Source: Bryobacterales bacterium (lineage in GTDB: Bacteria > Acidobacteriota > Terriglobia > Bryobacterales > Bryobacteraceae). Taken from it: a DNA stretch of 9,676 nt. The number at the start of each line of letters is the position of its first letter. Positions within the stretch are counted from its first letter, which is position 1. Made by a program: the position numbers and the translations under genes. The stretch lies in assembly GCA_003132865.1 (NCBI GenBank), contig PKYZ01000935.1, positions 1-9,676 of the forward strand, given 5' to 3'. Of the stretch, positions 1-6,795 are shown piece after piece. The notes beneath the pieces are model-generated. The model was not told where the DNA came from and made no database searches. It saw only the letters and a program-made list of their open reading frames with translations.

Positions 1-790
1 ACGACTGCGTGCCTGTAACGGCTATCTGCCGCACGAGAGAGTAATTGACAATGTCGAGGCTGGCAAAAGGGGCCCCCATGTTTTGGGACTGCCCGGGCAC
101 GCTATTCGTAAAAGACACTTCGTTGATGCCAGGTCCCATCTCAGCAGCGACGCAGCCGGGGGTTGGCTGGCAGCCGGCGCTCGGCGTGCTTGCGCCATTC
201 ACCGTGACTGCCGGCGCCGCATAGCCGGCTGGCACCGTTTCCGTAACGGTCTCCGAGGTTCCAACCTGGAACTTCCCAGGGACTACGGCGCAGTAGCCGC
301 CTTGGTCCAGGGGGCCCGCCTCCACCGTAAAAGGGGTTCCCGCGTTTACCGTGAAAGTAAAAGGCGTATTGGCGGCAACACCCGCACCGGCTATCTTGCA
401 GACCTTCAACTGACCGGGCGGAGCTTCATAATTTGTAAAAGTCGCGATGGTTTCCGTCGAGGTGTCGCCCGCGGTGGCGGATGGCACCACAAGTACGGTG
501 GCGGTTCGCGTTTGCAGGTCGTACGATTCCAGGAGATTTTCCTTTTGGGATCTCGGCGGCGCACTGTAGCCGAACGCCGTGATGGCGCTGACACCGACGC
601 CTGGCACAGGCAGTTCGGTAATTGTCGCCGTATGGGGAGCAACCGGGATCGGTCCTGAGCACTCGCCAACGGGAACCATGAGCGGATTACTGCTGCTGCT
701 GAAAGCGCTCCCCGACACGGTGAAGTTGTAGATCCCGTTAGCCGGGACCGGGTTCTTGGTGGACGACGATTTACAGACCTCAACATAACC
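1..790 (-). repeat. Direct-repeat copy 1 of a duplicated 3' gene module
   Basis: This segment aligns with 2127-2916 at a constant offset of 2126 and without net gaps. It codes for the CnaB-like repeats and the start of the C-terminal domain. Hand comparison of the first 240 bases gives 19 differences, 10 of which fall in 61-88. The left limit of the repeat is unknown because the window ends. The inner limit is sharp, at the GGT codon of the GY[VI]EVCK motif. Confidence 0.92.
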
Positions 791-1750
791 CTCCGGACCG
801 AAGGCTAACCCGCCCGCGCCATACGTGCTATTCCCACAACAGCCGTTGAAATCGATCTGAAAGGGAAGCTCTCCTATTTCCGTGGCAGTGAGACTCGGAG
901 GCGGGAAATTGAATGTCGCGAGGCCGGCATTATCGCTGTTGGCGGCGTGGTCGACGACCACATAAAGCGTACCCGTCGGACCAAAGGCAATCTCTTGCAC
1001 ATTGTTTATGACCACGGTATTGCCATAAGTAAAGGCGGCGGCCGCGTTAGAGGTGCTGATGGTGACCAGCGTATCGTTAGAGCGATCGCTTCCATAGAGG
1101 ACGCCGTTTGAAAAGGCAAGACCCAGGATTTGGAGTGGAACAGGAGGGGCAGGAGGGCTCGGGTAATAATTTACGCTGCCCACGAGAGTCAGCGCCGGCG
1201 GCCCCGAACCAAGGTTGATCTTGACCAGTTCCTGCGCGCCAAAAGCATTCACTACATAGAGATTCTCGGTTCCATCGAAAGCCATGCCGCTCCATTCGTT
1301 CTGGATAGAGCCCTGGGCGTAGTAAGGCAGCGTGAGCAGAGGGATTGTTGCACCTGTGTTCAGATTCACCGTGACGAGAACACCTTGCGCCGTGATCCCA
1401 TACATCAAACCGTCGATTTTATGGTAGGCAAGCCCTCGGATTTCCGCTGTTTGTCCTCCGGCTCCTTGCAGGGTAGTCGGCCCGATTGCCGTCGCGGTGA
1501 ATATGTTGCTCACGAGAGGCGCCCCGAGGTCGACGGACATAAGTGTGTTGGTGTCGCTTGTTGGGTTTGTTCCGCTGATGTTGTTTTGCGTCACAATGTA
1601 AAGAATCGGGTTCGCCCTTGCGCCGGATGGCAGTCCGGCGCCCAGGAGCAGCGGTATCGCTGCCGCGATTGCGAGATTGAACCTGAAGTGTCCGTGCCGC
1701 GAAACTTCGCGGCCGGGTTGTTTTACGGCTGCTGTGATTTGACTCGTCAT
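1..1750 (-). CDS. Secreted modular protein: beta-propeller-like domain plus two CnaB-like repeats (3' end cut by window edge)
   Basis: The reading frame from the ATG at 1750 stays open for 583 codons to the left edge, so the C-terminus is missing. By comparison with the neighbouring paralogue about 85 residues are lost. The start is preceded by AAGGAG with an 8-base spacer (1759-1764). Residues 1-46 look like a signal peptide with a long basic n-region, a hydrophobic stretch near 25-40 and possible cleavage after ARA. Residues about 47-320 contain repeated GLAF/GMAF...LY motifs (near 106, 155, 210, 253 and 314), as in beta-propellers. From residue 321 (GYVEVCK) the protein matches the neighbour: two CnaB/SpaA-like repeats (321 to about 440 and about 447-555), then a C-terminal domain. 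It is probably exported or cell-surface. No enzymatic residues are recognised, and the binding partner is unknown. The coding call is firm; the domain-fold names are inference. Confidence 0.85.
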   Translation of the reverse strand, partial: MTSQITAAVKQPGREVSRHGHFRFNLAIAAAIPLLLGAGLPSGARANPILYIVTQNNISGTNPTSDTNTLMSVDLGAPLVSNIFTATAIGPTTLQGAGGQTAEIRGLAYHKIDGLMYGITAQGVLVTVNLNTGATIPLLTLPYYAQGSIQNEWSGMAFDGTENLYVVNAFGAQELVKINLGSGPPALTLVGSVNYYPSPPAPPVPLQILGLAFSNGVLYGSDRSNDTLVTISTSNAAAAFTYGNTVVINNVQEIAFGPTGTLYVVVDHAANSDNAGLATFNFPPPSLTATEIGELPFQIDFNGCCGNSTYGAGGLAFGPEGYVEVCKSSSTKNPVPANGIYNFTVSGSAFSSSSNPLMVPVGECSGPIPVAPHTATITELPVPGVGVSAITAFGYSAPPRSQKENLLESYDLQTRTATVLVVPSATAGDTSTETIATFTNYEAPPGQLKVCKIAGAGVAANTPFTFTVNAGTPFTVEAGPLDQGGYCAVVPGKFQVGTSETVTETVPAGYAAPAVTVNGASTPSAGCQPTPGCVAAEMGPGINEVSFTNSVPGQSQNMGAPFASLDIVNYSLVRQIAVTGTQS

Positions 1751-1770
1751 ACGCTCTTCTCCTTAACTTG

Positions 1771-1787
1771 GCCGGGCTTCCCCCGGC
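1771..1787 (-). promoter_or_regulatory. Second small hairpin just ahead of the ribosome binding site
   Basis: The inverted repeat GCCGGG/CCCGGC has a 5-base loop and lies 6 bases upstream of the AAGGAG of the downstream surface gene on the minus strand. Its arms share the GGCCGGG core with the larger hairpin at 1817-1848, so the two could form alternative pairings. A role in leader folding is inference. Confidence 0.35.
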
Positions 1788-1816
1788 GAATAGTCTGCGC
1801 TTCTCCATTGACAGGC

Positions 1817-1848
1817 ATCTGGCCGGGACCTCGCGGTCCCGGCCAGAT
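1817..1848 (-). terminator. Perfect 14-bp hairpin with GNRA loop between the paired surface genes
   Basis: The arms 1817-1830 and 1835-1848 are perfect inverted repeats (ATCTGGCCGGGACC and its complement). Read on the minus strand the loop is GCGA, a GNRA tetraloop closed by C-G, which favours function in the minus-strand RNA. It begins 21 bases after the stop of the upstream gene. No T-run follows, so a plain intrinsic terminator is doubtful. A processing, stabilising or partial termination element that sets the ratio of the two proteins is equally possible. Confidence 0.6.
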
Positions 1849-1869
1849 CGTGATCAGAAACGGCGGCCT

Positions 1870-3552
1870 CTAGCGCTCCGTCGAGATGCTCCGCGTGGAC
1901 TGGTACGTCCATCTCAGCTTTGAGAGATCGAGCGGAGTGGCGGGGTTGGTCAGGACCGTGAACGTGCTGCTGCTGGCGACCTGACTGTTGGCCGGTGCCG
2001 ACGCGAAATTCAGCGCGCCTTGCCCCATCACCTGAACACTGGAAGGATCGAGGCTCGTCAGACTGGCCGTTATGGGGCCCATGGCCGTCGTCCCCCTGTT
2101 CAACAGATCCGCCCGGTACGTCATGTACGACTGCGTGCCTGTAACGGCCGTCTGCCTCACGAGAGAGTAATTGACCATGTCGAGGTTGGAGAAAGTGGTT
2201 TCCAACTGTTGTGACTGCCCGGGCACGCTATTCGTAAAAGACACTTCGTTGATGCCGGGTCCCATCTCAGCAGCGACGCAGTCAGGGGTTGGCTGGCAGC
2301 CGGCGCTCGGCGTGCTTGCGCCATTCACCGTGATTGCCGGCGCCGCATAGCCGGCTGGCACCGTTTCCGTAACGGTCTCCGAGGTTCCAACCTGGAACCT
2401 GCCAGGGACTACGGCGCAGTAGCCGCCCTGGTCCAGGGGACCCGCCTCCACAGGAAAACCGGTTCCGGCATTTACCGTGAAAGTAAAGGGCGTATCGACG
2501 GCAACACCCGCACCGGCGATCTTGCAGACCTTCAGTTGACCGGGCGGAGCTTCGTAATTTGTGAAAGTCACGAGGGTTTCGGTCGAGGTGTCGCCAGGAG
2601 TGGTCGGTGGCACCAAAAGTACCGTGGCGTTTCGTGTTTGTAGGTCGTACGATTCCATGAGATTTTCCGGCAGGGAGTTCGGCGGTGGAGTGTAGCCGAC
2701 CGCTGTGATCGCGCTGACACCGACGCCTGGAACCGGCAGTTCGGTAATTGTGGCCGTTGGGGTGGTAATCGGGATAGGTCCTGAGCACTCGCCAACGGGA
2801 ACCATGAGCGGATTTGTGCTGCTGCTGAAAGCGCTACCCGTCACCGTGAAACTGTAAATGCCCGTGGGCGGGACCGGGTTTGTGGTGGACGACGATTTAC
2901 AAACCTCAATGTAACCGTCTGGCGGCGTGAAGCTGCCCTGCAATACTACACCTGTGTAGATGGATTCGTTGTACACGACAAGCGTGAGGGTATTCACCGG
3001 CAAAAAGCCTGTCATGATGCTTACGAAGGGGCTCCACGTTTGGAATCCCGTTTCAAGTGGAAATCCCCAACAGTTTGGGCCCGACGGCGGATCGAGATCG
3101 ATTTGCATCGCTGACGAGTTGAGGTAGGCGCACACGTAGTTGTCCGCCGCTACGCGGAAGCTGAGCACTCCGGCGTCGCCACTGAAGGTTGCTTGATAGG
3201 TATAGTATCCCTTGGCGTACTCACGTCCACCGGGATCGCCCTTAGAAGACGGTTCGGTGGCGATCCAGTGCAGCCCCGCAGGTATCGGCAAGCCCCAGAT
3301 AGGGTCGTCAATTGGCACCGCCGGCCCGGACGTGTTGCCGAACGGTGCGCTGATGATGTTCCAGATTGGATCGGATGCCGTGCCTGACGTTCCCGGAGCC
3401 TGGCCCGTTCCCAGGTTGCACGGGACGCTAGCGGGAGTGCTAACGCATGCGACCGGGACCTGGCCCGGAAGCACACCGGCACCAATCGCGAGCAGCACAA
3501 CACAACCTGCCAGCATTCTGAATGTTCTCTTTTTTTCATTCATTAAATACAT
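1870..3552 (-). CDS. Secreted modular protein: beta-sandwich domain plus two CnaB/SpaA-like repeats
   Basis: This is a 560-residue protein. The ATG at 3552 is chosen because AGGAG lies 7 bases upstream; an in-frame ATG at 3600 lacks a ribosome binding site. Residues 4-31 form a signal peptide (basic KK, then a hydrophobic core). Residues about 32-212 look like a carbohydrate-binding or galactose-binding-like beta sandwich (VLSFRVAADNYVCAYLN, NTLTLVVYNE). Residues 213-334 and 338-446 are two related CnaB-like repeats, each with VCK near its start, TE followed by a Pro-Gly segment, and FTN at its end. Residues about 447-560 form a shared C-terminal domain without a recognised sorting signal. 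It is the upstream gene of the tandem pair; the next gene begins 119 bases after its stop. A surface adhesion, matrix or envelope role is inferred. It is divergent from the sigma factor operon and may share control with it. Confidence 0.88.
   Translation of the reverse strand: MYLMNEKKRTFRMLAGCVVLLAIGAGVLPGQVPVACVSTPASVPCNLGTGQAPGTSGTASDPIWNIISAPFGNTSGPAVPIDDPIWGLPIPAGLHWIATEPSSKGDPGGREYAKGYYTYQATFSGDAGVLSFRVAADNYVCAYLNSSAMQIDLDPPSGPNCWGFPLETGFQTWSPFVSIMTGFLPVNTLTLVVYNESIYTGVVLQGSFTPPDGYIEVCKSSSTTNPVPPTGIYSFTVTGSAFSSSTNPLMVPVGECSGPIPITTPTATITELPVPGVGVSAITAVGYTPPPNSLPENLMESYDLQTRNATVLLVPPTTPGDTSTETLVTFTNYEAPPGQLKVCKIAGAGVAVDTPFTFTVNAGTGFPVEAGPLDQGGYCAVVPGRFQVGTSETVTETVPAGYAAPAITVNGASTPSAGCQPTPDCVAAEMGPGINEVSFTNSVPGQSQQLETTFSNLDMVNYSLVRQTAVTGTQSYMTYRADLLNRGTTAMGPITASLTSLDPSSVQVMGQGALNFASAPANSQVASSSTFTVLTNPATPLDLSKLRWTYQSTRSISTER
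2127..2916 (-). repeat. Direct-repeat copy 2 of a duplicated 3' gene module
   Basis: This is the partner of 1-790 in the same orientation, within the upstream paralogue. Sequence similarity ends abruptly beyond 2916, where the N-terminal domain coding starts. It probably also extends below 2127 to the stop at 1870, but the matching part of copy 1 lies outside the window. No transposase, terminal inverted repeat or target duplication is visible at either border. Confidence 0.92.
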
Positions 3553-3882
3553 TTGTTTTCTCCTCTCTAGAGTCGAAGTTGGTACGGAGCAGAGTTTCAA
3601 GCTCCCCTCTCACTCATCAAATGCGTGAATCGCGGAAAACGGGGTCACGGAATCGGGCAGGCGAGCCCGAGCGTCGAAAACTGACTTTCGCGAACCTCAC
3701 GGCTGTATCGTGTGCGGTAGTGCCAGTACCGATCCCAACCACCGGCTGCATCGCGGACGGGGCGCCGTCAACGCCCCGGCCGGTCCACGCAAAAGGAACC
3801 CGTAATGCACTTGTAACATTTCCGGGATTTGTGCCACAATCAATCAGACGAGGGTTTTGTGGTGTGAACCGGGAAGGGGACC
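3553..3882. other. Divergent intergenic control region (330 bp, no gene seen)
   Basis: The region lies between the minus-strand surface-protein gene and the plus-strand sigma factor operon and should contain both promoters. Three small inverted repeats are visible: 3586-3605 (GGAGC/GCTCC, 10-base loop), 3653-3670 (TCGGGC/GCCCGA, 6-base loop) and 3758-3778 (CGGGGCG/CGCCCCG, 7-base loop). The first lies in the likely leader of the surface gene, which also carries a strong AGGAG at 3560-3564. The only convincing promoter-like elements face the sigma factor. No persuasive coding frame was found; the frames that cross it lack ribosome sites and run antisense into real genes. Confidence 0.6.
3811..3840 (+). 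promoter_or_regulatory. Candidate sigma70-type promoter for the sigma factor/kinase/LamG operon
   Basis: TTGTAA (3811-3816) and CACAAT (3835-3840) are separated by 18 bases and match the -35 and -10 consensus at 4 of 6 positions each. The predicted start near 3847 gives a leader of about 36 bases before the ATG at 3883. A GGAAC at 3795-3799 resembles an ECF -35 element, so autoregulation by the operon's own sigma factor is a weak alternative. Confidence 0.35.
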
Positions 3883-4452
3883 ATGACCTGTCTGCCGGAT
3901 CTGCTGTGGGATTCAAATGAGCACTCGCCGTCTGCTTCCGAACCCGCATTCCTGGACCTGGTCTACGATGAGTTGCACCGCATGGCGTCGTCCTTGCTCC
4001 GTCATGAACGGCCCGCCCATACTCTGCAAACTTCCGCGCTGGTGAACGAGGCCTTCCTGCGGCTTTCGGCGGCGCATTCCTTGCGCGTGGAGGACCGCCA
4101 GCACTTCCTGCGGATTGCCGCCCGCTCCATGCGCCAGATCCTGGTCGATTACGCCCGCGGCCGCCATACTCAAAAGCGCGACTGCATGGAGCGCGTCGAT
4201 CTGGATGCCTGCCAGGCTGAATTGATTTCCACGGAACGGACAGAGGATTTCCTGGCGCTGGATGCCGCACTCGACCGCCTGGCCAAGATGGATGCGCGGC
4301 AGGCGCAGATCGTCGAACTGCGCTTCTTCGCCGGGCTATCGGTGGAAGAGACGGCGGAAAACTTGGGCGTCTCCGAGAAGACCGTCAAGCGTGACTGGTC
4401 CGTGGCGCGCGCCTGGCTCCGCGGGGCCATCGAAGGCAGCCACGGCGCATGA
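3883..4452 (+). CDS. ECF-type RNA polymerase sigma factor, kinase-linked (Sig-70_X6/ECF43-like)
   Basis: This 189-residue protein directs core RNA polymerase to target promoters. The start at 3883 has a strong AAGGGGA site at 3874-3880. Region 2 spans about residues 21-95 (FLDLVYDELHRMA, LVNEAFLRL, DRQHFLRIAARSMRQILVDYAR). Region 4 with its helix-turn-helix spans about 125-182 (QAQIVELRFFAGLSVEETAENLGVSEKTVKR). The region 2.2 position that usually carries acidic DAED residues reads HTLQTSALVNEA, with Thr47, Thr50 and Ser51. This is typical of the ECF43 class, in which a partner Ser/Thr kinase activates the sigma factor by phosphorylation (known for EcfP/PknT of Vibrio). No anti-sigma gene is nearby. 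The stop overlaps the kinase start by 4 bases (ATGA), indicating translational coupling. The family call is firm; the phosphosite is inferred. Confidence 0.92.
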   Translation: MTCLPDLLWDSNEHSPSASEPAFLDLVYDELHRMASSLLRHERPAHTLQTSALVNEAFLRLSAAHSLRVEDRQHFLRIAARSMRQILVDYARGRHTQKRDCMERVDLDACQAELISTERTEDFLALDAALDRLAKMDARQAQIVELRFFAGLSVEETAENLGVSEKTVKRDWSVARAWLRGAIEGSHGA

Positions 4453-6794
4453 ACCGCCCCAATCCGGAGGCGCCCGGCTGGCAGCGCGTGAAGGAGATCT
4501 TCGCGGAGGCCAGCGACTTGCCGGTCACCGAGCGGGCCGCCCACGTGCAACAAGCCGCCGCAGGCGACCAGGCGGTGGAGCGCGAGGTTCTGCGGCTCCT
4601 GCGCCTGGATGAGGGCGCCGAAGAATGGCTGGCGGGCTTGCGGCCGCCCACCGAAGTGGTGCAATCGGCAGCCGAGCTGCACGCCTTTTTCCCCGGTCAG
4701 GTACTCGCCTTGCGCTACGAAATTCAGCAGTTCCTGGCCGTGGGCGGAATGGGCGAGGTTTATCGGGCCCACGATCTGCAGCTTGACCAGCGCATCGCCA
4801 TCAAGGTCCTCAGTGGCGAGTTGGCCACCGCGGACCAACTCTCTTTGTTGAAGCGCGAGGTACAGGCCGCGCGCCGGATTCAGCACCCCAATGTCTGCCG
4901 CGTCTTCGACCTGGTCCATACGGAAGTCACGCGCGGCCGCAGCGCCGCATTCCTGACGATGGAGTTGCTCGAAGGCGAGACGCTCAGCCAAAAGCTCCGC
5001 CGCGAGGGCGCACTGACCGAGCGCCAGGCACTGCCGCTGATCCGGCAACTGGTGGCGGCGCTTTCTGCCGCACACCAGGCCGGCGTGGTCCACGGGGATT
5101 TCAAGAGCGCCAACGTGATGATCGTGCCGCGCGAGGGCGGGTCGCCGCGCGCGGTGGTCACCGACTTCGGGCTGGCCCGGCGGCTGGCGCAGGGGCGCGG
5201 GCAGACGCTCCTGTCGGCGTCCCAAAGCATCCTGGCCGGCTATGGCACTCCCGCCTACATGTCGCCGGAGCAGATCCAGGGTGGAAAGGCCACCCAGGCA
5301 GCCGACATTTACGCGCTCGGCGTGGTTCTCTACGAGATGCTGACCGGCGAGTTGCCTTACGGCGAGGAATCGCCGCTGGCCATGGCGGTGAAGAAATCCC
5401 GCGAACCTCCGGTCGCGCCGGAATCGCTGTCGCCGGCGCTGCGGCGCACCTGGTCCGCCGCGATCCTCAAGTGCATGGCGGCCGAACCGGGCCGGCGCTT
5501 TTCGGACGTGCGCGAGGTGCTCACGCATTTGGAAACGCGCACCCGCAGCCGGCTGTGGTGGAAGCTGATCCGGAGGCGGCATCGCCGATTGCTCCGGATC
5601 AGCATGGTGGCCGCCGGTGTGGCCGTCGCTCTGGTGTTGGCCCGCTGGCTATGGCCAGCCGAGCCGGGCGCGCAAGCCGTGGCGGATTGGCAGCAGGGCG
5701 TGTACGATCTGCAGGCCGGCGAACCGGTGGCGGCGGCCCGCCGTCTGGAGCGGGCGCTATCGCAACATCGGCTCCCGCCGGTGGCGCACGCGTATCTCGC
5801 GTGGGCTTGGCACGAGTTGGGGTTCGCCGCCAAGGCCGATGCAGAGTTGTCCGCCTCCCGCCGCAAGCCGCTGCAATCGGAAGCGGATCGTTTATTTGAG
5901 CAAGCCGCCGCGGCCGAATTGCGTGGACAACCGGAGCAAGCGCGCGCGATCCTGGCGCACAGAGGAAGTGACGTCGCCGTGCTGGCCGACCTGGCATTCA
6001 TCGACGACCAACTGGGCCGGCCCGCGGCAGCGGACGAATGGAAGCTGGTTGCGGCCCGGTCTCCGAATCAGCCGGCCGCGCATCTGCGCCTGGCTCAGTC
6101 GGCCGCGAAGCAGGGCCAATGGAAGCAGGCCGAGCGGGAATTCATTCTGGCGGAGACCTACTTCCAGGCCCTCGGCGACACCGACATGGTACGCGCCGTA
6201 TCCGCCCGGCGCGGCTTCGCGCGCCTGGAAAGCGGAGATCTCGATCAGGCCCGCAACGACCTGCCCGCGCTTTTCAGCCTGCAACCCCGCCTGCCGAATA
6301 CTGGTTATGCGCCTTGCGAGCGAACTGTCACGCTGATGTCGGGACAGGACGACAATTTCGCGCTGCCGGTCGATCCGATCCCTTACGTGAGTCCGGGCTT
6401 CGACGGCGACAAGAAACGGGCCGCCGAAAAGCATCAGAAGCAGTTTAATGAGGAACTCGACGACGTGTTCCTATATGCCTCTATCATTCTCCCGCGGCTC
6501 ACATTCTGCCAGGGTCGGATCGAGATTCACGTGCGCAAGGGAAAATCGGGTTATCAAAACGATTCGCTGGGTTACGGAGTCGCGCCCTTCACGCCCCCTT
6601 TGCCCAGTTCGGGTCCCCAGCTCATTTGGGCCGACACGCCCGACCTGCACGAAACGTTGTTTACCAGGATGCTGACCGGGGACTTTCTGCTGGATGTGCA
6701 GCGGGCGCAATTCTCCAAGAAAGTGACATCTCTCGATTTCGCCATCGGCGACGATACCACCGTCGACTACATCAAGCTCACACTGATCTACTAA
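4449..6794 (+). CDS. Transmembrane Ser/Thr protein kinase with TPR-like and beta-rich extracytoplasmic domains
   Basis: This 781-residue protein has an N-terminal helical segment (11-65) common before acidobacterial kinase domains. The PknB-type kinase spans about 88-365. Visible motifs are the Gly loop VGGMGEVYRA (98-107), Lys119 in IAIK, Glu137 of helix C, the catalytic loop HGDFKSAN (215-222, Asp217), DFG (239-241) and MSPE (271-274). Gly replaces the Arg of HRD, so it is a non-RD kinase. A basic stretch (372-383) precedes one membrane helix (384-402). Outside lie helical TPR-like repeats (about 412-612) and a beta-rich tail (about 620-781) that matches no family I recognise. Translation is coupled to the sigma factor by ATGA overlap. 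The likely substrate is that sigma factor; the kinase should sense an envelope signal. All key catalytic residues are present, so activity is expected. Confidence 0.93.
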   Translation: MNRPNPEAPGWQRVKEIFAEASDLPVTERAAHVQQAAAGDQAVEREVLRLLRLDEGAEEWLAGLRPPTEVVQSAAELHAFFPGQVLALRYEIQQFLAVGGMGEVYRAHDLQLDQRIAIKVLSGELATADQLSLLKREVQAARRIQHPNVCRVFDLVHTEVTRGRSAAFLTMELLEGETLSQKLRREGALTERQALPLIRQLVAALSAAHQAGVVHGDFKSANVMIVPREGGSPRAVVTDFGLARRLAQGRGQTLLSASQSILAGYGTPAYMSPEQIQGGKATQAADIYALGVVLYEMLTGELPYGEESPLAMAVKKSREPPVAPESLSPALRRTWSAAILKCMAAEPGRRFSDVREVLTHLETRTRSRLWWKLIRRRHRRLLRISMVAAGVAVALVLARWLWPAEPGAQAVADWQQGVYDLQAGEPVAAARRLERALSQHRLPPVAHAYLAWAWHELGFAAKADAELSASRRKPLQSEADRLFEQAAAAELRGQPEQARAILAHRGSDVAVLADLAFIDDQLGRPAAADEWKLVAARSPNQPAAHLRLAQSAAKQGQWKQAEREFILAETYFQALGDTDMVRAVSARRGFARLESGDLDQARNDLPALFSLQPRLPNTGYAPCERTVTLMSGQDDNFALPVDPIPYVSPGFDGDKKRAAEKHQKQFNEELDDVFLYASIILPRLTFCQGRIEIHVRKGKSGYQNDSLGYGVAPFTPPLPSSGPQLIWADTPDLHETLFTRMLTGDFLLDVQRAQFSKKVTSLDFAIGDDTTVDYIKLTLIY

Positions 6795-6795
6795 G

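Noticed and set aside
1..1750. Left segment read as non-coding or as a decayed pseudogene because only short closed frames occur there
   Set aside because: Translation from the ATG at 1750 is uninterrupted for 583 codons to the edge. It merely lacks a stop within the window, and no frameshift was found.
1130..1873. 247-codon plus-strand open frame
   Set aside because: It is antisense to the propeller-domain gene, contains no recognisable motif, and has Arg/Cys-rich shadow composition. The minus-strand frame is continuous and starts with a good ribosome site.
1..2916. Duplication as an insertion sequence or transposon
   Set aside because: The repeated block is coding sequence for protein domains. 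There is no transposase, terminal inverted repeat or target-site duplication.
3617..4270. 217-codon minus-strand open frame covering the divergent region
   Set aside because: It is antisense to the sigma factor, Pro/Arg-rich, has no ribosome site, and would fill the only space for promoters.
4170..5582. Long 470-codon open frame on the minus strand
   Set aside because: It lies fully antisense to the sigma factor and kinase genes, whose domains are unmistakable. It has no ribosome site and a biased Arg/Gln/Gly/Leu composition typical of the shadow of a GC-rich gene.
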